The position numbers and the translations under genes are program-made. Below, piece by piece: positions 7,091 through 16,755 of a stretch of 36,880 nucleotides of DNA. Within the stretch, counting starts at the first letter, position 1, and each line of letters opens with the position of its first letter. A model generated the notes under the pieces. It was given only the letters and a program-made list of their open reading frames with translations. It did no database searches and had not been told where the DNA came from. The DNA is from Vreelandella halophila (lineage in GTDB: Bacteria; Pseudomonadota; Gammaproteobacteria; Pseudomonadales; Oleiphilaceae). The stretch covers positions 1-36,880 of the forward strand of contig NZ_WMEX01000012.1 of NCBI RefSeq assembly GCF_009856365.1, given 5' to 3'.

Positions 7091-9235
7091 TTAACTGCGT
7101 AGATACTCACTGACCTCACCGCTCCAACTGACATACAACCCCTGTACCGCCCTAGTACAAGCCACATGCAGCAGCGCTCGCTCGTTTAGGTCTCTAGCCC
7201 GCTTCTCAACAACGTCTTCGGTTTTATCCATGGCGACTTGAAGCGGCACCACGCCTTGGTTCACCGCCACAATGAAAACCACTTTGAACTCAAGGCCCTT
7301 TACGCGGTGCATGTTCGCCAGGCGTATTCCGGGTATCTGGGTATTTTCCGTCGAATCGCGCCGAACGGGATAGGCGTCGCGGCCGGCCTCTTTAAGGGCG
7401 CTCTTAACATCCTTCAGGTGCTTTTCCGTCCGTGCCACCACGCAAATATTGCGATCGGGCATGCCATCATCGGTAAGCTTTTGTATCTCCGAGCAAACCC
7501 ACTCGGCCTCTTCCTTGGGGTCAGAGAAACCTTTGAGTACCGGCTTTTGTCCCATCAAAAGGGAGCGATAGCCACTGAGGGAGTCCTGGTCATCATCCAG
7601 GTCATCAACCTCAATCCCTTCCAGAACAGCGGTAGCGTACCGACGGATCTCCTCGGTGGTCCGATAATTGACCCGAAGTTTCTTACCCCTGCCTCGAATG
7701 TTGATGCCACACTGGCCCAGAGAGGCGCGGCGCCCATAGATTCTCTGGTGGCCGTCTCCGACCAGCATCATGTCATCTTTTTGTTCGGGCACTAGCGCCC
7801 GCAGCAACTGCAGCATTTCGGGGCCGAAGTCCTGGGTTTCATCGACCACGGCGCACCGGTATTGCGGGAGATCTCCCTTGCCTTCTGCAAGATGGTCCAT
7901 CACTGCATAAATTCCATCCTGCAGCGTCAGAAAACCATTCTGGTGGAGCTGAAGGCGCATTTCCTCAAAAACCGGCCAGATCTGGGCGCGTTGTTTCCGC
8001 GACAACGCAACACCTCGCCCGACACGCTTCGCCTTGAAATACTCCTGGCGAGTCTGAACTCGCTGGGTCAGCACAACCTGCTCGAACTCTTCCTCATAGA
8101 AACTATCCGGGAAATTGAGCTCCCCAGGCGATTGGGTTAGAGCTTTATCCCAACACTTGCTGTACTCATCCGAACCGGGATACACAACCTGCCCGGGATG
8201 ACCAATCTGACGCAGTGCGCGATGAGCGAGGCCATTGATGTTAGTCACCTCAATAGCACCCATTTCCTCTTGAGTGCAGATCTTGCGCAGGTTGGCTTCA
8301 ATATCCATTGCCAAATTACGAGTGAAGGTCGTGAACAACAGCTTCTCGCCCTGCGCCAGCACGTTACGTGCAAGCCATCGCGCCCGATGCATTGCCACCA
8401 CTGTTTTACCGGTACCCGCTCCACCCAGTACGCGAACGGGTCCATTCCAATGACGTTCAACCAATTGCCTTTGAAGCGGGTGGAGGAAAACACGCCACTG
8501 CTCAAGGGGCGCTTCCAGCATCTGCTGAAGTTCCGCCTCATCCTCCACAACATGGAAACGACGTTGCGTAGTGGCGAGCTCCAGCGCAGCATCGATATCG
8601 GTGGTGTCCACCTCGTGCTCACCGTCCGGCACAGCGTACTCGGCCATCACCTCGTTCAGCGACACGCCCTCGGCCAGGAAACACAGGGCCTCAAAGGCCT
8701 CAACGGGAAGCAACCGCTCCATCTGATCCAGAGCCCTCTGTGAAGTCACTGCCTTCACCTGCTCCAGGCGATCCTCTGGAACGCCCAGGCGCAACAGCTC
8801 CCTATCGCGCAAATCAAAAAGCGCCTCACCCTCACTCTCAGCTTTGTCCTCAGCTGGTTCAGAGGCCGCCTCTGTTTCGACCGCCGCTTCATGATGGGTC
8901 ACCTCATAAAGCTGCAACGCGCCGGTTTCAGGATTGACCTGGCACTTATGCCGTCGCGCCCAAGCGTAGGCCTCGTCGTGCTTATCCACCCACAGCAGCA
9001 GGTACACGTTGCCCTTGCTTGGCTTCATCACAATGGCACGGTAGTCCTGATCCACCCGTACGGAGCGGAACTGGTCATTGGCGGCATCGTTTATTTTTTC
9101 GTAGTTCAGCCCCGAGGACTGGGGGTTATTCCGGAACTTACCCACGAACTCATTGACCTTCTTCTGCTTGTTTCGCGGAATTCGCGCGAAAGCCTCGAAG
9201 AAATCCTGTGACAGGGCAACCTGGAGTGACTCCAT
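7091..9235 (-). CDS. RelE-like domain fused to a UvrD-type superfamily 1 helicase
   Basis: The protein has 714 residues. Residues 1-100 look like a RelE/ParE toxin fold: an N-terminal helix pair with ARIPRNKQKKVNEFVGKF, then FRSVRVDQDYRAIVM and a strand VYLLLWVDKHDEAYAWARRH, where the final His/Arg cluster sits where RelE enzymes have active-site residues. After an acidic linker (115-145), residues 250-700 are a UvrD/Rep-like helicase: Walker A GGAGTGKT (271-278), motif II VDETQD (464-469), NYRTTEE (about 521-527), HRVKGLEF (about 645) and HVACTRA (about 693). Such helicases move 3' to 5' on single-stranded DNA. The start overlaps the upstream stop as TAATG, so its translation depends on the large helicase. 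It is last in the operon. The RelE part could be an active RNase or only a structural or RNA-binding fold; I rate the fusion likely and the activity open. Confidence 0.85.
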   Translation of the reverse strand: MESLQVALSQDFFEAFARIPRNKQKKVNEFVGKFRNNPQSSGLNYEKINDAANDQFRSVRVDQDYRAIVMKPSKGNVYLLLWVDKHDEAYAWARRHKCQVNPETGALQLYEVTHHEAAVETEAASEPAEDKAESEGEALFDLRDRELLRLGVPEDRLEQVKAVTSQRALDQMERLLPVEAFEALCFLAEGVSLNEVMAEYAVPDGEHEVDTTDIDAALELATTQRRFHVVEDEAELQQMLEAPLEQWRVFLHPLQRQLVERHWNGPVRVLGGAGTGKTVVAMHRARWLARNVLAQGEKLLFTTFTRNLAMDIEANLRKICTQEEMGAIEVTNINGLAHRALRQIGHPGQVVYPGSDEYSKCWDKALTQSPGELNFPDSFYEEEFEQVVLTQRVQTRQEYFKAKRVGRGVALSRKQRAQIWPVFEEMRLQLHQNGFLTLQDGIYAVMDHLAEGKGDLPQYRCAVVDETQDFGPEMLQLLRALVPEQKDDMMLVGDGHQRIYGRRASLGQCGINIRGRGKKLRVNYRTTEEIRRYATAVLEGIEVDDLDDDQDSLSGYRSLLMGQKPVLKGFSDPKEEAEWVCSEIQKLTDDGMPDRNICVVARTEKHLKDVKSALKEAGRDAYPVRRDSTENTQIPGIRLANMHRVKGLEFKVVFIVAVNQGVVPLQVAMDKTEDVVEKRARDLNERALLHVACTRAVQGLYVSWSGEVSEYLRS

Positions 9236-12200
9236 TAAAAGACTCCGTTTTCTCTGAGTTCACGCAGATGTTCAACCATCCGCTCATCGTCCGGAATTAG
9301 CGTCCAACCTTCTACAGCCCCGGTGATGGGCTCAACCACAATAGCAACACGCGCCTGCGGCCACACGCAGTCCAGGGCGTCCCCGCCCATCACCACGGCG
9401 CCACTGGCATCGGTTATATCCAGCCCTACCTCGGGCTCAGGTAAACCCAGCCCCTTCATTGCGTCGAGCTGCTCTCGGGTAAGAAGCGAGAGCTCGTAGA
9501 CCTCTGCCCAATCGTCCTCCTCGCCCTCATAATCCGGTTCAGCATCAGCGGTCGGAACCGGTACCTCCATTACTGTATCGAGCTTACCGGAGCTGACCGC
9601 CTTCAACGACGCGAAGCTGAAGCCTGGAAGAAACTGAAGCTGATTGACGCTGTGCCAGAACCCACGCCACTGAGCCTTGAACTCATCCGCGGGCCAATCC
9701 GTCTCATCATCAAAACACAAATGGCAGCGTAACGATTGAGCCACCGTTTCCGCATTACTGTCCTTAAGCACCGACTGTTGCAGGGCCGCCATCCCCGTCA
9801 TCCCCTGGATCGTTACGCCCAGTGGCTCAGCTAACCCGCCAGGTATCAGTGCCGACCGCGTCGGATCGATCTCATCGCGTAATGATTCTGGTGCTGTTCG
9901 AAGCGCGACTTCAGACAAGCCATTGGCAACTTTCTCATCACGGGCTAATTTCGGATTCAGTAGTGTAAAGGCACGCCACGTAGCCCGTTGGTACAGGTAG
10001 CCAGTGGTGCTCTCTGGGTCACGAAGCACCCGCTCCAGCCAACGAAAGCCGCCCTTCTCATGGTGGGCACGGTGCTCAGCTGCACTCTCCCAACCCTGAG
10101 CGTTGGCCAACTGGTCGAATGTCTGTTGCATCGTGTCGTGAATCGGCGTCTCAACCCGCATCGGATCCCGCTGATGTCCTTCTGGGGGCTTGCCATGTTC
10201 GGGCAGATCATCCCAATTGAGCGTCCAAACCCAATACCGACCACTTCGAACCAGTGCCATGCGCTTGAGCACGTCGTCGTCCACAATGTCCTGATGGTAC
10301 TGGAGCCCATCCGCATACACGGCAATCGGGCGAATGCGAGCCGCATCCTCGGCGCGTGCCGGCTTAAGTAACACATCAACTCGGGTCTGAACGGGCACGC
10401 CATCGGCGGGCCCCACATTCACCTGGTGTTCCAGGTTCCAGGCCATGGGCCTTCCATCCGGCCCGGGAAGCGTCAGGGTGTGGCCATGTTTACCATTGAC
10501 CAGCGCGGGCGTCAGTCGCGCGTCATGGATCTGGCCAAGCGCATCCACGAACCGCTGTTCCAGCTTGCTCTCCACGAGGGCGTTCGTGCTGATATCGCTC
10601 AGGGTCTCTATCGGAGTCAACTGATCCCAGAGTGCCAGGATGTCGCTTAGAAGCGCTTTTGCCGCATCACGCGAGATGGTGCCCATGTGACGACTGTTTC
10701 GGTACGCCAGAATGCACCGATAACAGCCGTCGCGGTGCTCATCATCGTTACAACCACACTGCGCGAGATGATCACGCGCCCCCGCCAGCACTGCCTTCAT
10801 GACATCCGGCTCGCGCATCAATTCCTTCAAATAGCCCGTCCCGCCGGGAATCCGGTCGTAAATCACCAGATAGATCCGCTCGGCACTATCCGAGCTGGAC
10901 GGCTCGCGCATCTCCGTAATCTCCAGGTGATGAACATCACCGCTGAAGTAATCACGAAGCCCCAGGTTCAGGGCGGCAATGAATGAGTGAAGGTTCTCAT
11001 CGGAGTACGCCACCTCGCTCAGGGGCAGAAGGATGCGTATGGCCTCGGAGTTGAGCTCCCGGTAAAGGTAGAGGCTGTCAAAATATTCCTCTTCCGACTC
11101 TTTCTCGGGATTGCGCCGCAGTTTGCAGGTCCAGGCGTGGGGTTGTTCGTTCTTTCGCCAACGCTCTTTCTGAACCTTGCCGCAATTGCGACAGATCCGA
11201 AAGCCGCGCCGGGAGAGCTCCTGGCCGGCCACTGTGAAGGAGTGGCTCTCATCCCCTGGCTCCCCGAAGTTAACCTCCCGGAATACCGCCTTCTGCAGAT
11301 ACTCGAACCCAAAAGGCAGTGTCTCGTCGGCTATACGGAAACCGCCCTTATGCCCTTCCTGGGGAATCGTGGCTAACATCTGACGGTTGAAAAACTGGGG
11401 TTCGCGCTGCTCGGTGTCATCGCCGATGCGGTTGTGTTTGTCGTCCACCGTCGCGTAGACCTGCCTCAGCTTCAGCACATCCCGCTTCTGTCCGCGATCC
11501 GCCCACTGGGCACTGCCGCAACTCGGGCAGGCACTGTGCTTATCGCCCGTGTCCACCCGTTCGTTGTAATGGCAGACACTGCAGAATCGCCATTCCTGGG
11601 GGCGCACGCCCTCCAGATCGACCTGATCCACTTCCATCTTGTGGTTGATCGCGTAGAACTGGCTCTGGGGGGCAAGCTCGCTCAGCGCAGCCTGGGCCGG
11701 GCGCTGGAACTCATAGGAAATCCGTTCGTACTTCTTCTCCTGGGACTCCTGTTGTTCTGTGGAAAGGCGCTTGAGCACCACCGAGCGCAGCGTCACCCCT
11801 TCTTCGGGAAACGCATAATTCGGAAGCAATCCTTCGTCGGTGAGAAACGCGAATACATGCCGTTTATTCTGCCGGTATACCAATGAAAGGATCGCATTGC
11901 GCTCCTGCTCCACTTCCCGGATATTCTCTTCAACCACCTCATCCCTGGGTTGCTTTTCAAGACGCTCTTTCTCGTATCGAAGCTTTTCAGCCTTTTTCAG
12001 CCAGTTTTTGCGGTCGTCCACCAGACGCTGGAGGGCCTCCGTCAGCCGGAGGGCCATGCTGCCCTCACCTTCACCGGACAGATGCCACTCCAGGTACTCA
12101 CGTGCCTCGTCACTGAGATGATCAAACCGCTGGAAAAAACCCGATATCAACGACTGACGATGACCAGCAATAAAATCCAGCAGATTGTAGGGGAACTTGT

Positions 12201-15200
12201 CTTTGTGCCCGTGCTCTACGGCATCAAGAACCCGGCGCATTTCACCTGGAATCGCTGAGGGGTCAATCCCACTGGCAGCCCAGCGATCAAAACAGAATGC
12301 CATCATCTGCCGTTCCAGAACGGCGATGGCATTCAGGAAAACACCTGGCGGGTCCACCGCTCCCGATATCATTTCCAGCGGGTCGCCGTAGAAATACAGA
12401 TCGTGATTCTGGCCTCCGGCAACAGTAACAGCCAGGGCATTGCCGTCACGCCGTCCCGCACGACCAATACGTTGCAGGTAGTTGGCCTGCGTAGGCGGCA
12501 CCGAGCACAGCATCACGGTGGAGAGATCCCCGATGTCGATCCCCATCTCCAGCGTGGGCGTCGCTGAGAGCAGATTGATGTGCCAGGGCTCCTGACCATT
12601 CATGAAGGAATCTTCCACACGCAGTCGCTGATCATGCTCCAGTAGACCGGTGTGCTCATGCGGGACCAGCCTCCGAGGCTGTTCCGGCGCCCGCATTGTA
12701 TGGGCGGGCAATGCCTTTTCAGGCTCCAAATGTCCACGACATTTCAGCCGCATGCAGGGCATTCCCTCGTGAGCGGCCGCGCCATGCTCGGCCACCACAA
12801 TCCGATGGCGGCAATCGCTGCACCGGAAACTGGCCACGGTTTGTGAAACCTGCAACTTCTCAGGATTAAGAAGCCACAGCGACTGCCCCTGGGCATCATG
12901 CTCCACCAACCAGTGTTTATCCGTAAGGCCCTTCAGAATGATCGAAAAGATTTGCCGCGCCTCAGCCCCAGCAAACAGGCTCTCGCTTCCCAGAGTCTTC
13001 TTGAGCCACTGCAGAGACCAGGTCTCTCCTTTGTTTTTAACCACCGCTTCGAAGTTGTTGGAAACATGCTGCAGTGTCAGTGCTGCGGGTGGTCGTTGAG
13101 CACGGCCGAAGCCCGGCATCCAATTCAACTTATTGAGTAGGTACTCCTTACCCTTGTAATTGAAGTAAGTCTCCAACATTGGGTCATGGATAGCACCGAG
13201 CCGGCGCAGATGGTGCAGCCAGCCAGTTAGAAAGATCAGGAAGGTCTCGGCGTCCAGGTCACGCAGCGCCTCAATCTCCTCCCGCAACCGGTCCAGTATT
13301 CCATCCAAATCCTTACGCAGCGCGTTCTGGTCGAGCGCAACGCCGCCTACTCCCATGCGCTCCAGGGAGCGACCAAACTGACCCCGGCGCCCAAACTCTG
13401 CCAGGCACTCCCAGCTCATGCGCTTCATCACCAGATCAGACAGGTCTGAGTTCTGCGGCAGGCGGTTTTCCTCAGTCAGCCGCTGGTAATCAGCCAGCCA
13501 CTGCATATTGGGGGCAATAAAGAGTCCACAAAAACGATCATCACGCCCAATCCAATCCCGCCACCGTCGCGGGAACCACTCCTTCATCTCCTGCAGGCTT
13601 GGCGCCATGGGCTGCTCCCGCAGCCAGCGGGTCATAGCCTGGCGGATAACCTCACGCCACGTATTCGCTCCGAGAAATCCGGCGCGGTGCGCGGCATCCT
13701 GTACGGAATCCGAAAACGCAATCAGCTTGTGATCGTCATTATAGGGCGTGCTGAACAGTCGACCGCTCATCACACTCGTAAGCGTGGCCGCCCTGTAACC
13801 AAGAATCTGGAGTGATTCCGTCGCACCACACTCCGGGCAATCATGGGTTGCGACCGTTGTGTCCTGACCTTTGCGCTGCACCTGCTTCAAAAGATCCGGA
13901 ACCCAGACCCTGAGCAAGGGCTGATCCGGGCAATCCGAGCACACCGCATCCCCATTGGCCGGCGAAAGACGCTGACAGGCCGGACAGAAATGGCGCACCG
14001 GTTCACCCGGTTCATCACCCTCCGCGAGTGGCACTAATAAAGCTGCCTGACGTGAATAGCTGAACCACTGCTGGTAGAACGTCTGGAGGTTACCGTCGCA
14101 ATGAAGTTCGCCGGATTTCTGCACAATCCCCCAGGCCGCCATATTACACTCGCGGCAATGCAGCAAAGGCAGGTGCAGCGGATCTTCCTGATCACGCAGA
14201 TCATCCGCGAAACGCAATTCCGGGTTCTCGTCCGCGTTCAGGGGGACTTTCGAGACCATGCGCCGCAATTCGCGCAACCACAGCTGCTGGCGAACCTGCA
14301 GCAATGGGGCACACCATTCATCCGGATCATCGCTGTCCGGCTGATTCCAGACCCTGGCGGCCGAGATGAGCGAACTCAGGCTCATCACCAACTGCCACGC
14401 TTGGCGTTCGTTTTGCAGCCCATAACGGAAACGCCAGTTCTCTGCCAATTCCCCTACCGAACGCAGCGTATCCAATTCGGAGATAAGGGTATGGAACTGC
14501 TCATGCTTGTGGAGCAGTTCACCAAGCTGTACCGCCCCTTCCGCGCGCCGCCGATGCGAAGGCGCATTAAGCGGCGGAACCTGTGAGGCCTCCAAATCGG
14601 TAAACCAGAGCCGAACCTGGTAAAACAAGTAGTCGTCCGCCTGGTCATAATTGGCCGGATCCAGCTCCCGCTCGTCGCCGTTGGGTCGCGAGAAATACTC
14701 AATGGCCTCACGCCTTTTTGTCTGTTCCTCAGGCGTATGCCCCAGCAGGTACTCGCTCGGCGAAAGACGGTCTTCGACGACTGTAGACTGTTCATCGAAC
14801 TCGGCAGCAAAAACCTCGCGCGCGTACTCAAGCAAACTGCCACCTGCCTCCGTTCCCAAAGTGGCAGATGTCCCAATACAGGCCAGCTCCGGGCCGGCCT
14901 CCAGGCGATCACGCAAACGCCGGACAAGACAGGCCAGATCCGTCCCCTGCGCACCATCAAAGGTATGCAACTCATCCACCACCAGGTAGCGCAATGTCCC
15001 CGGCTCATTGAAGCGCCACAGTGGCTGGTCCTGGGGCCGGATGAGCAGGAAATCCAGCATCTTGTAGTTAGTAAGCAGTATGTCCGGCGGGTATTGGCGC
15101 AGCGTGTTGTGATCCGTGATCACATTCTCCGTCCCCATCGCTTCATCGCCGGATCCACCGCCCATACCAACAAACAGCCCAACCGTAAGCGTGGTATCCA

Positions 15201-15675
15201 GCTTGTGGACTTCCTTGGCAAAACGCCGCGCCTGGTCCGTACCAAGCGCGTTCATGGGGTAGACCACAATGGTCTTAATACCCTTTTCCCGCCGAGTGCA
15301 GCTGTCCTCCAGAACCGGCAGCATAAAACACTCCGTCTTACCGGAGCCGGTTCCTGTGGCAATCAACGTGGATTTCGGCGCCTCGCCGGTGAGGCGCTGA
15401 AAGGCTCGCTGTTGATGCTGGTAGGGCCTTGTAAAAGGTAATTTCAGGTGCTGAAAGGGAAGCTCCCCCTCCTTCGCCAAGCGAAAGGGCAGCTTGATGT
15501 CTAGATAGGGCCCCTTGAACACCTCCTCTGGGCGATCAAGTAGACCATCAATCAGCGCATGGGGCGCGGGTTCAAGGTCGTTACCTTGAAAGTAGCGGGT
15601 AGCAATGGGATAAGCATTGCGCAGAAAGCTCTGCACTGCAGATCTGAGTTCATCGGCTGCGACGCTGGGAAGCAT
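9235..15675 (-). CDS. Giant DEAD/DEAH helicase with DUF1998 and a putative nuclease domain (DruE-like)
   Basis: This protein has 2146 residues. The N-terminal superfamily 2 motor shows Walker A TGTGSGKTE (about 105-113), TNYKMLDFLL, motif II VVDELH (about 235), SATPTLEMGIDIG and motif VI QRIGRAGRR (about 1070). Multiple CxxC pairs follow (HCRECN, CPACQR, CPECG, CSDCRH, CSVCHY with CPSCG, CRNCGK), indicating several zinc sites. Near residues 1640-1660, CGCNDDEHRDGCYRCILAYR is a DUF1998-type signature. Residues about 1760-1860 (RVDVLLKP, then IAVYADGLQYH, DVLKRMALVRSG, VWTLNWDDL) fit a Vsr/DUF559-like PD-(D/E)XK nuclease. The architecture and size fit Druantia DruE; a fusion of DISARM DrmA and DrmB functions is the alternative. 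The gene is joined to the chaperone gene upstream (TGATG) and the UvrD gene downstream (TAATG). Motor and DUF1998 calls are firm; the nuclease is a good inference. Confidence 0.85.
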   Translation of the reverse strand: MLPSVAADELRSAVQSFLRNAYPIATRYFQGNDLEPAPHALIDGLLDRPEEVFKGPYLDIKLPFRLAKEGELPFQHLKLPFTRPYQHQQRAFQRLTGEAPKSTLIATGTGSGKTECFMLPVLEDSCTRREKGIKTIVVYPMNALGTDQARRFAKEVHKLDTTLTVGLFVGMGGGSGDEAMGTENVITDHNTLRQYPPDILLTNYKMLDFLLIRPQDQPLWRFNEPGTLRYLVVDELHTFDGAQGTDLACLVRRLRDRLEAGPELACIGTSATLGTEAGGSLLEYAREVFAAEFDEQSTVVEDRLSPSEYLLGHTPEEQTKRREAIEYFSRPNGDERELDPANYDQADDYLFYQVRLWFTDLEASQVPPLNAPSHRRRAEGAVQLGELLHKHEQFHTLISELDTLRSVGELAENWRFRYGLQNERQAWQLVMSLSSLISAARVWNQPDSDDPDEWCAPLLQVRQQLWLRELRRMVSKVPLNADENPELRFADDLRDQEDPLHLPLLHCRECNMAAWGIVQKSGELHCDGNLQTFYQQWFSYSRQAALLVPLAEGDEPGEPVRHFCPACQRLSPANGDAVCSDCPDQPLLRVWVPDLLKQVQRKGQDTTVATHDCPECGATESLQILGYRAATLTSVMSGRLFSTPYNDDHKLIAFSDSVQDAAHRAGFLGANTWREVIRQAMTRWLREQPMAPSLQEMKEWFPRRWRDWIGRDDRFCGLFIAPNMQWLADYQRLTEENRLPQNSDLSDLVMKRMSWECLAEFGRRGQFGRSLERMGVGGVALDQNALRKDLDGILDRLREEIEALRDLDAETFLIFLTGWLHHLRRLGAIHDPMLETYFNYKGKEYLLNKLNWMPGFGRAQRPPAALTLQHVSNNFEAVVKNKGETWSLQWLKKTLGSESLFAGAEARQIFSIILKGLTDKHWLVEHDAQGQSLWLLNPEKLQVSQTVASFRCSDCRHRIVVAEHGAAAHEGMPCMRLKCRGHLEPEKALPAHTMRAPEQPRRLVPHEHTGLLEHDQRLRVEDSFMNGQEPWHINLLSATPTLEMGIDIGDLSTVMLCSVPPTQANYLQRIGRAGRRDGNALAVTVAGGQNHDLYFYGDPLEMISGAVDPPGVFLNAIAVLERQMMAFCFDRWAASGIDPSAIPGEMRRVLDAVEHGHKDKFPYNLLDFIAGHRQSLISGFFQRFDHLSDEAREYLEWHLSGEGEGSMALRLTEALQRLVDDRKNWLKKAEKLRYEKERLEKQPRDEVVEENIREVEQERNAILSLVYRQNKRHVFAFLTDEGLLPNYAFPEEGVTLRSVVLKRLSTEQQESQEKKYERISYEFQRPAQAALSELAPQSQFYAINHKMEVDQVDLEGVRPQEWRFCSVCHYNERVDTGDKHSACPSCGSAQWADRGQKRDVLKLRQVYATVDDKHNRIGDDTEQREPQFFNRQMLATIPQEGHKGGFRIADETLPFGFEYLQKAVFREVNFGEPGDESHSFTVAGQELSRRGFRICRNCGKVQKERWRKNEQPHAWTCKLRRNPEKESEEEYFDSLYLYRELNSEAIRILLPLSEVAYSDENLHSFIAALNLGLRDYFSGDVHHLEITEMREPSSSDSAERIYLVIYDRIPGGTGYLKELMREPDVMKAVLAGARDHLAQCGCNDDEHRDGCYRCILAYRNSRHMGTISRDAAKALLSDILALWDQLTPIETLSDISTNALVESKLEQRFVDALGQIHDARLTPALVNGKHGHTLTLPGPDGRPMAWNLEHQVNVGPADGVPVQTRVDVLLKPARAEDAARIRPIAVYADGLQYHQDIVDDDVLKRMALVRSGRYWVWTLNWDDLPEHGKPPEGHQRDPMRVETPIHDTMQQTFDQLANAQGWESAAEHRAHHEKGGFRWLERVLRDPESTTGYLYQRATWRAFTLLNPKLARDEKVANGLSEVALRTAPESLRDEIDPTRSALIPGGLAEPLGVTIQGMTGMAALQQSVLKDSNAETVAQSLRCHLCFDDETDWPADEFKAQWRGFWHSVNQLQFLPGFSFASLKAVSSGKLDTVMEVPVPTADAEPDYEGEEDDWAEVYELSLLTREQLDAMKGLGLPEPEVGLDITDASGAVVMGGDALDCVWPQARVAIVVEPITGAVEGWTLIPDDERMVEHLRELRENGVF

Positions 15676-16175
15676 CAGCTATCCGAGGGCAAATTTACAT
15701 CACGATTCTGCGCAAACTGTCGCATGGGTAGTGCAACCCTCGGCATACGCAAGCGCTCGCTCTGGTTCATGACTAGCTCACGCCAATAGGGCCATGCATG
15801 ATAACTCGCATTGGTTAACGCAAACTCGTCAATGGCCTCCTTGTCCAACTCCGCACTCATCAGATATTCGACGATGAAATCCGCTTCGACTTGCCCTTTG
15901 ACTTCGGTTTCTTCCTCCTTGTCCTCAGAATTACTACCCGCCTCAATCCATCGAACGCCGAACCCAAGCGTTATGCGCAATAGCTGACCATCTCCCGATG
16001 TCAGCTCCAGAACCTCTGACTGACGTGCCACATGCATCGTTTGAAGCTTTAACCCCTCTAGGGCGCCATGGTTCTTCGGGTTGAATCCATTTAAATGACG
16101 GGCATCGAGCGCCGTGACATAGAGATCAAGAAATTCGAGTTGGGCCTTTGCGCGCTCAAGAGCCTCAGAGTTCAT
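15675..16175 (-). CDS. SecB-like chaperone of a toxin-antitoxin-chaperone module
   Basis: The 166-aa protein is SecB-like: VEADFIVEYLM, then DEFALTNASYHAWPYWREL and SERLRMPRVALPM match the conserved core and C-terminal helix of SecB-type chaperones. Housekeeping SecB serves protein export, but SecB homologues that follow a toxin-antitoxin pair protect the antitoxin from degradation (TAC systems, as in the mycobacterial HigBA-SecB locus). The gene overlaps the antitoxin stop by ATGA upstream and the giant helicase start by TGATG downstream, so its synthesis is coupled to both. An acidic insert (around residues 80-92, rich in Glu) between beta strands is unusual. I am confident of the family; the role as antitoxin chaperone comes from context. 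Confidence 0.85.
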   Translation of the reverse strand: MNSEALERAKAQLEFLDLYVTALDARHLNGFNPKNHGALEGLKLQTMHVARQSEVLELTSGDGQLLRITLGFGVRWIEAGSNSEDKEEETEVKGQVEADFIVEYLMSAELDKEAIDEFALTNASYHAWPYWRELVMNQSERLRMPRVALPMRQFAQNRDVNLPSDS

Positions 16176-16741
16176 GACGCGTACTCCATTGCGCTATCCT
16201 GAATAGAGACCACGCCGAGGCTCCGGAGTTGCACATCCGCTTCGATATGAGGCTCCTCCAGATCCCTCCAGGATCCGCCGAGTTCGGTATGAAGCCGGAA
16301 TTCCAGAGGCTCAGGATGCACTTCCATTCCAGCCAGTCGCCGCAGGTAGGCGAATGCATCGGGGACGTCGCGCGCAACCCGCAGCAGGCGATCCATCGCG
16401 AAAGACTGCGCAACATCATCAGCTTCATACTTTGCAAATGCTGTGGGGCCACCACCGAATAACTTTGCAGCTGCGGCCTGAGTCAGTCCCAGCTGTTTGC
16501 GCAGACTCAACATCTCCGTCCCTTTAAGCAAGCCATCCACCTCCTTGCGGAACGCCATCATGCTGCGCTTATTTCTCAAAGCGTGGGCGGCACCAGCCTG
16601 CTCACTGCCGCATTCCGTGCATACCGCATAATGGAGCGGCAGCTGCCCTTTAATCCCCTTGTATTCAACTTCATTTGCCTCGACCTGCTCCTGGAGTACC
16701 CCCTCTTCACAAACCGGGCACGTCTCATTTATACCGTTCAT
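16172..16741 (-). CDS. mqsA: MqsA-family antitoxin with C-terminal extension
   Basis: The chosen ATG at 16741 has a GGAGGAG site five bases upstream and gives 189 residues; a longer frame lacks such a site. Residues 8-44 hold the zinc site (C8, C11, C41, C44). Residues about 79-125 are an XRE-type helix-turn-helix with RKQLGLTQAAAAKLFGGG followed by AFAKYE and LLRVARD, closely resembling E. coli MqsA. Canonical MqsA ends soon after this domain. Here about 55 more residues follow, with the look of a chaperone addiction (ChAD) segment, the part that makes TAC antitoxins depend on SecB. MqsA proteins neutralise MqsR and repress their own promoter. The gene lies 14 bases after the toxin gene and overlaps the chaperone gene by ATGA. 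Confidence 0.88.
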   Translation of the reverse strand: MNGINETCPVCEEGVLQEQVEANEVEYKGIKGQLPLHYAVCTECGSEQAGAAHALRNKRSMMAFRKEVDGLLKGTEMLSLRKQLGLTQAAAAKLFGGGPTAFAKYEADDVAQSFAMDRLLRVARDVPDAFAYLRRLAGMEVHPEPLEFRLHTELGGSWRDLEEPHIEADVQLRSLGVVSIQDSAMEYAS

Positions 16742-16755
16742 ACAAACTCCTCCAA

